A stretch of 6,645 nucleotides of DNA from Chloroflexota bacterium (lineage in GTDB: Bacteria; Chloroflexota; Limnocylindria; Limnocylindrales; CSP1-4), in NCBI GenBank assembly GCA_021801545.1, contig JAJYXX010000262.1:1-6645 (forward strand). Direction: 5' to 3'. The position numbers and the translations under genes are program-made. Below are positions 6,366 to 6,645 of the stretch, in pieces (position 1 is the stretch's first letter; each line of letters opens with the position of its first letter). The notes below the pieces were generated by a model. It was not told where the DNA came from. It was given only the letters and a program-made list of their open reading frames with translations, and did not search any database.

Positions 6366-6645
6366 TCAGCGACGGGGCGGCTGCGGGCGGCCGGGGCCGA
6401 GTGCGCGGAGGAGGGCGAGCACCGTCGCCTCGGGGTGCGTCCGCTGCGGCGAGTGAGGAGCGCCGGCGATCGTGAGGAGCTGGTTCTCACCGACGCGCCG
6501 GGTGACGGCCGGGAGCCAGGCATCGGGGAGCAGGCCGCCCTGGTCGGGCTCGCCCCGCACGACCCAGATCGGGACGCCGGCCGCAGCCGGATGGGCGAGC
6601 GCCCCGAGCCCGGCGTCCCAGTCGTTCTCGACGAGGATCGCCAGG
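6366..6645 (-). CDS. Alpha/beta hydrolase, C-terminal part (runs off the right edge)
   Basis: Ninety-two C-terminal residues are visible, with an open frame continuing to the window edge. The strand-like VPIWVVRGEPDQGG followed by LLTIAGAPHSPQRTHPE fits the last two core strands of the alpha/beta-hydrolase fold. The Asp in GEPDQGG would be the acid-bearing loop. The His in GAPHSPQRTHPE matches the usual C-terminal catalytic histidine (compare GxGHSPxxEHPE in many esterases and haloperoxidase-like members). The nucleophile elbow lies outside the window. The short tail GPGRPQPPRR is basic and proline-rich. An internal GTG near 6560 is not the start, because the fold needs the upstream sequence. 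The gene converges on glgA with only 25 nt between stops, and nothing ties it to glycogen metabolism. Substrate unknown. Confidence 0.75.
   Translation of the reverse strand, partial: LAILVENDWDAGLGALAHPAAAGVPIWVVRGEPDQGGLLPDAWLPAVTRRVGENQLLTIAGAPHSPQRTHPEATVLALLRALGPGRPQPPRR

Noticed and set aside
6336..6370. Inverted repeat GCTGAC ... GTCAGC around the convergent stop codons of glgA and the hydrolase, as a possible bidirectional terminator
   Set aside because: Three of the six base pairs are simply the two facing TGA stops, the loop is 23 nt, and there is no T-rich tract. It is too weak to call a terminator.
4340..6523. A 727-residue minus-strand open frame opposite glgA and extending into glgP
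   Set aside because: It is antisense to glgA, whose motifs are complete, and out of frame with glgP. The translation has no domain signature.

Overview
This is a very GC-rich bacterial window (roughly 70% G+C by eye) carrying a compact glycogen / alpha-glucan metabolism locus. GTG starts are common (three of the four visible starts), Shine-Dalgarno sequences are weak or absent, and -10-like hexamers lie directly against start codons. These traits, with a DUF3417-type GlgP, a DUF1925/DUF1926-type GH57 enzyme and a DUF3536-type GH57 protein, suggest a soil or freshwater Chloroflexota lineage (perhaps Limnocylindria-like). An actinobacterial or other high-GC origin cannot be excluded from sequence alone.

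Layout. A divergent intergenic region of 85 bp (4771-4855) separates two transcription units. Leftward (minus strand) run glgP, an alpha-glucan phosphorylase (4770-2557), then a GH57 alpha-amylase/4-alpha-glucanotransferase (2494-266), then the first 78 codons of a second, different GH57 protein of the DUF3536 type (235 to the left edge). Rightward (plus strand) is glgA, a GT5 glycogen synthase (4856-6340). The right edge holds the C-terminal end of a convergent minus-strand alpha/beta hydrolase (6645-6366), probably unrelated to the pathway.

How the genes fit together. GlgA builds alpha-1,4-glucan from a sugar nucleotide. GlgP releases glucose-1-phosphate by phosphorolysis from chain ends. 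The GH57 enzyme probably rearranges or trims the short and limit chains GlgP leaves, a job done in enteric bacteria by MalQ and GlgX. The DUF3536 protein has no role I can assign with confidence. No GlgB, GlgC or GlgX gene is visible here. None of the complete proteins shows a signal peptide or membrane segment, so the pathway looks cytoplasmic.

This is mostly an ordinary metabolic locus, and I found no new defence, mobile or RNA-guided system. The most unusual structure is a perfect 17-bp tandem repeat (three copies plus 5 bp) at the junction of the two GH57 genes. Collapsed to one copy, it would restore a classic 4-bp GTGA stop/start overlap. The second point of interest is the divergent glgP/glgA control region, with an 8-bp palindrome and two start-adjacent -10-like boxes. 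No rRNA, tRNA, CRISPR array, insertion sequence or classical intrinsic terminator is visible, and no gene-free stretch exceeds 300 bases.
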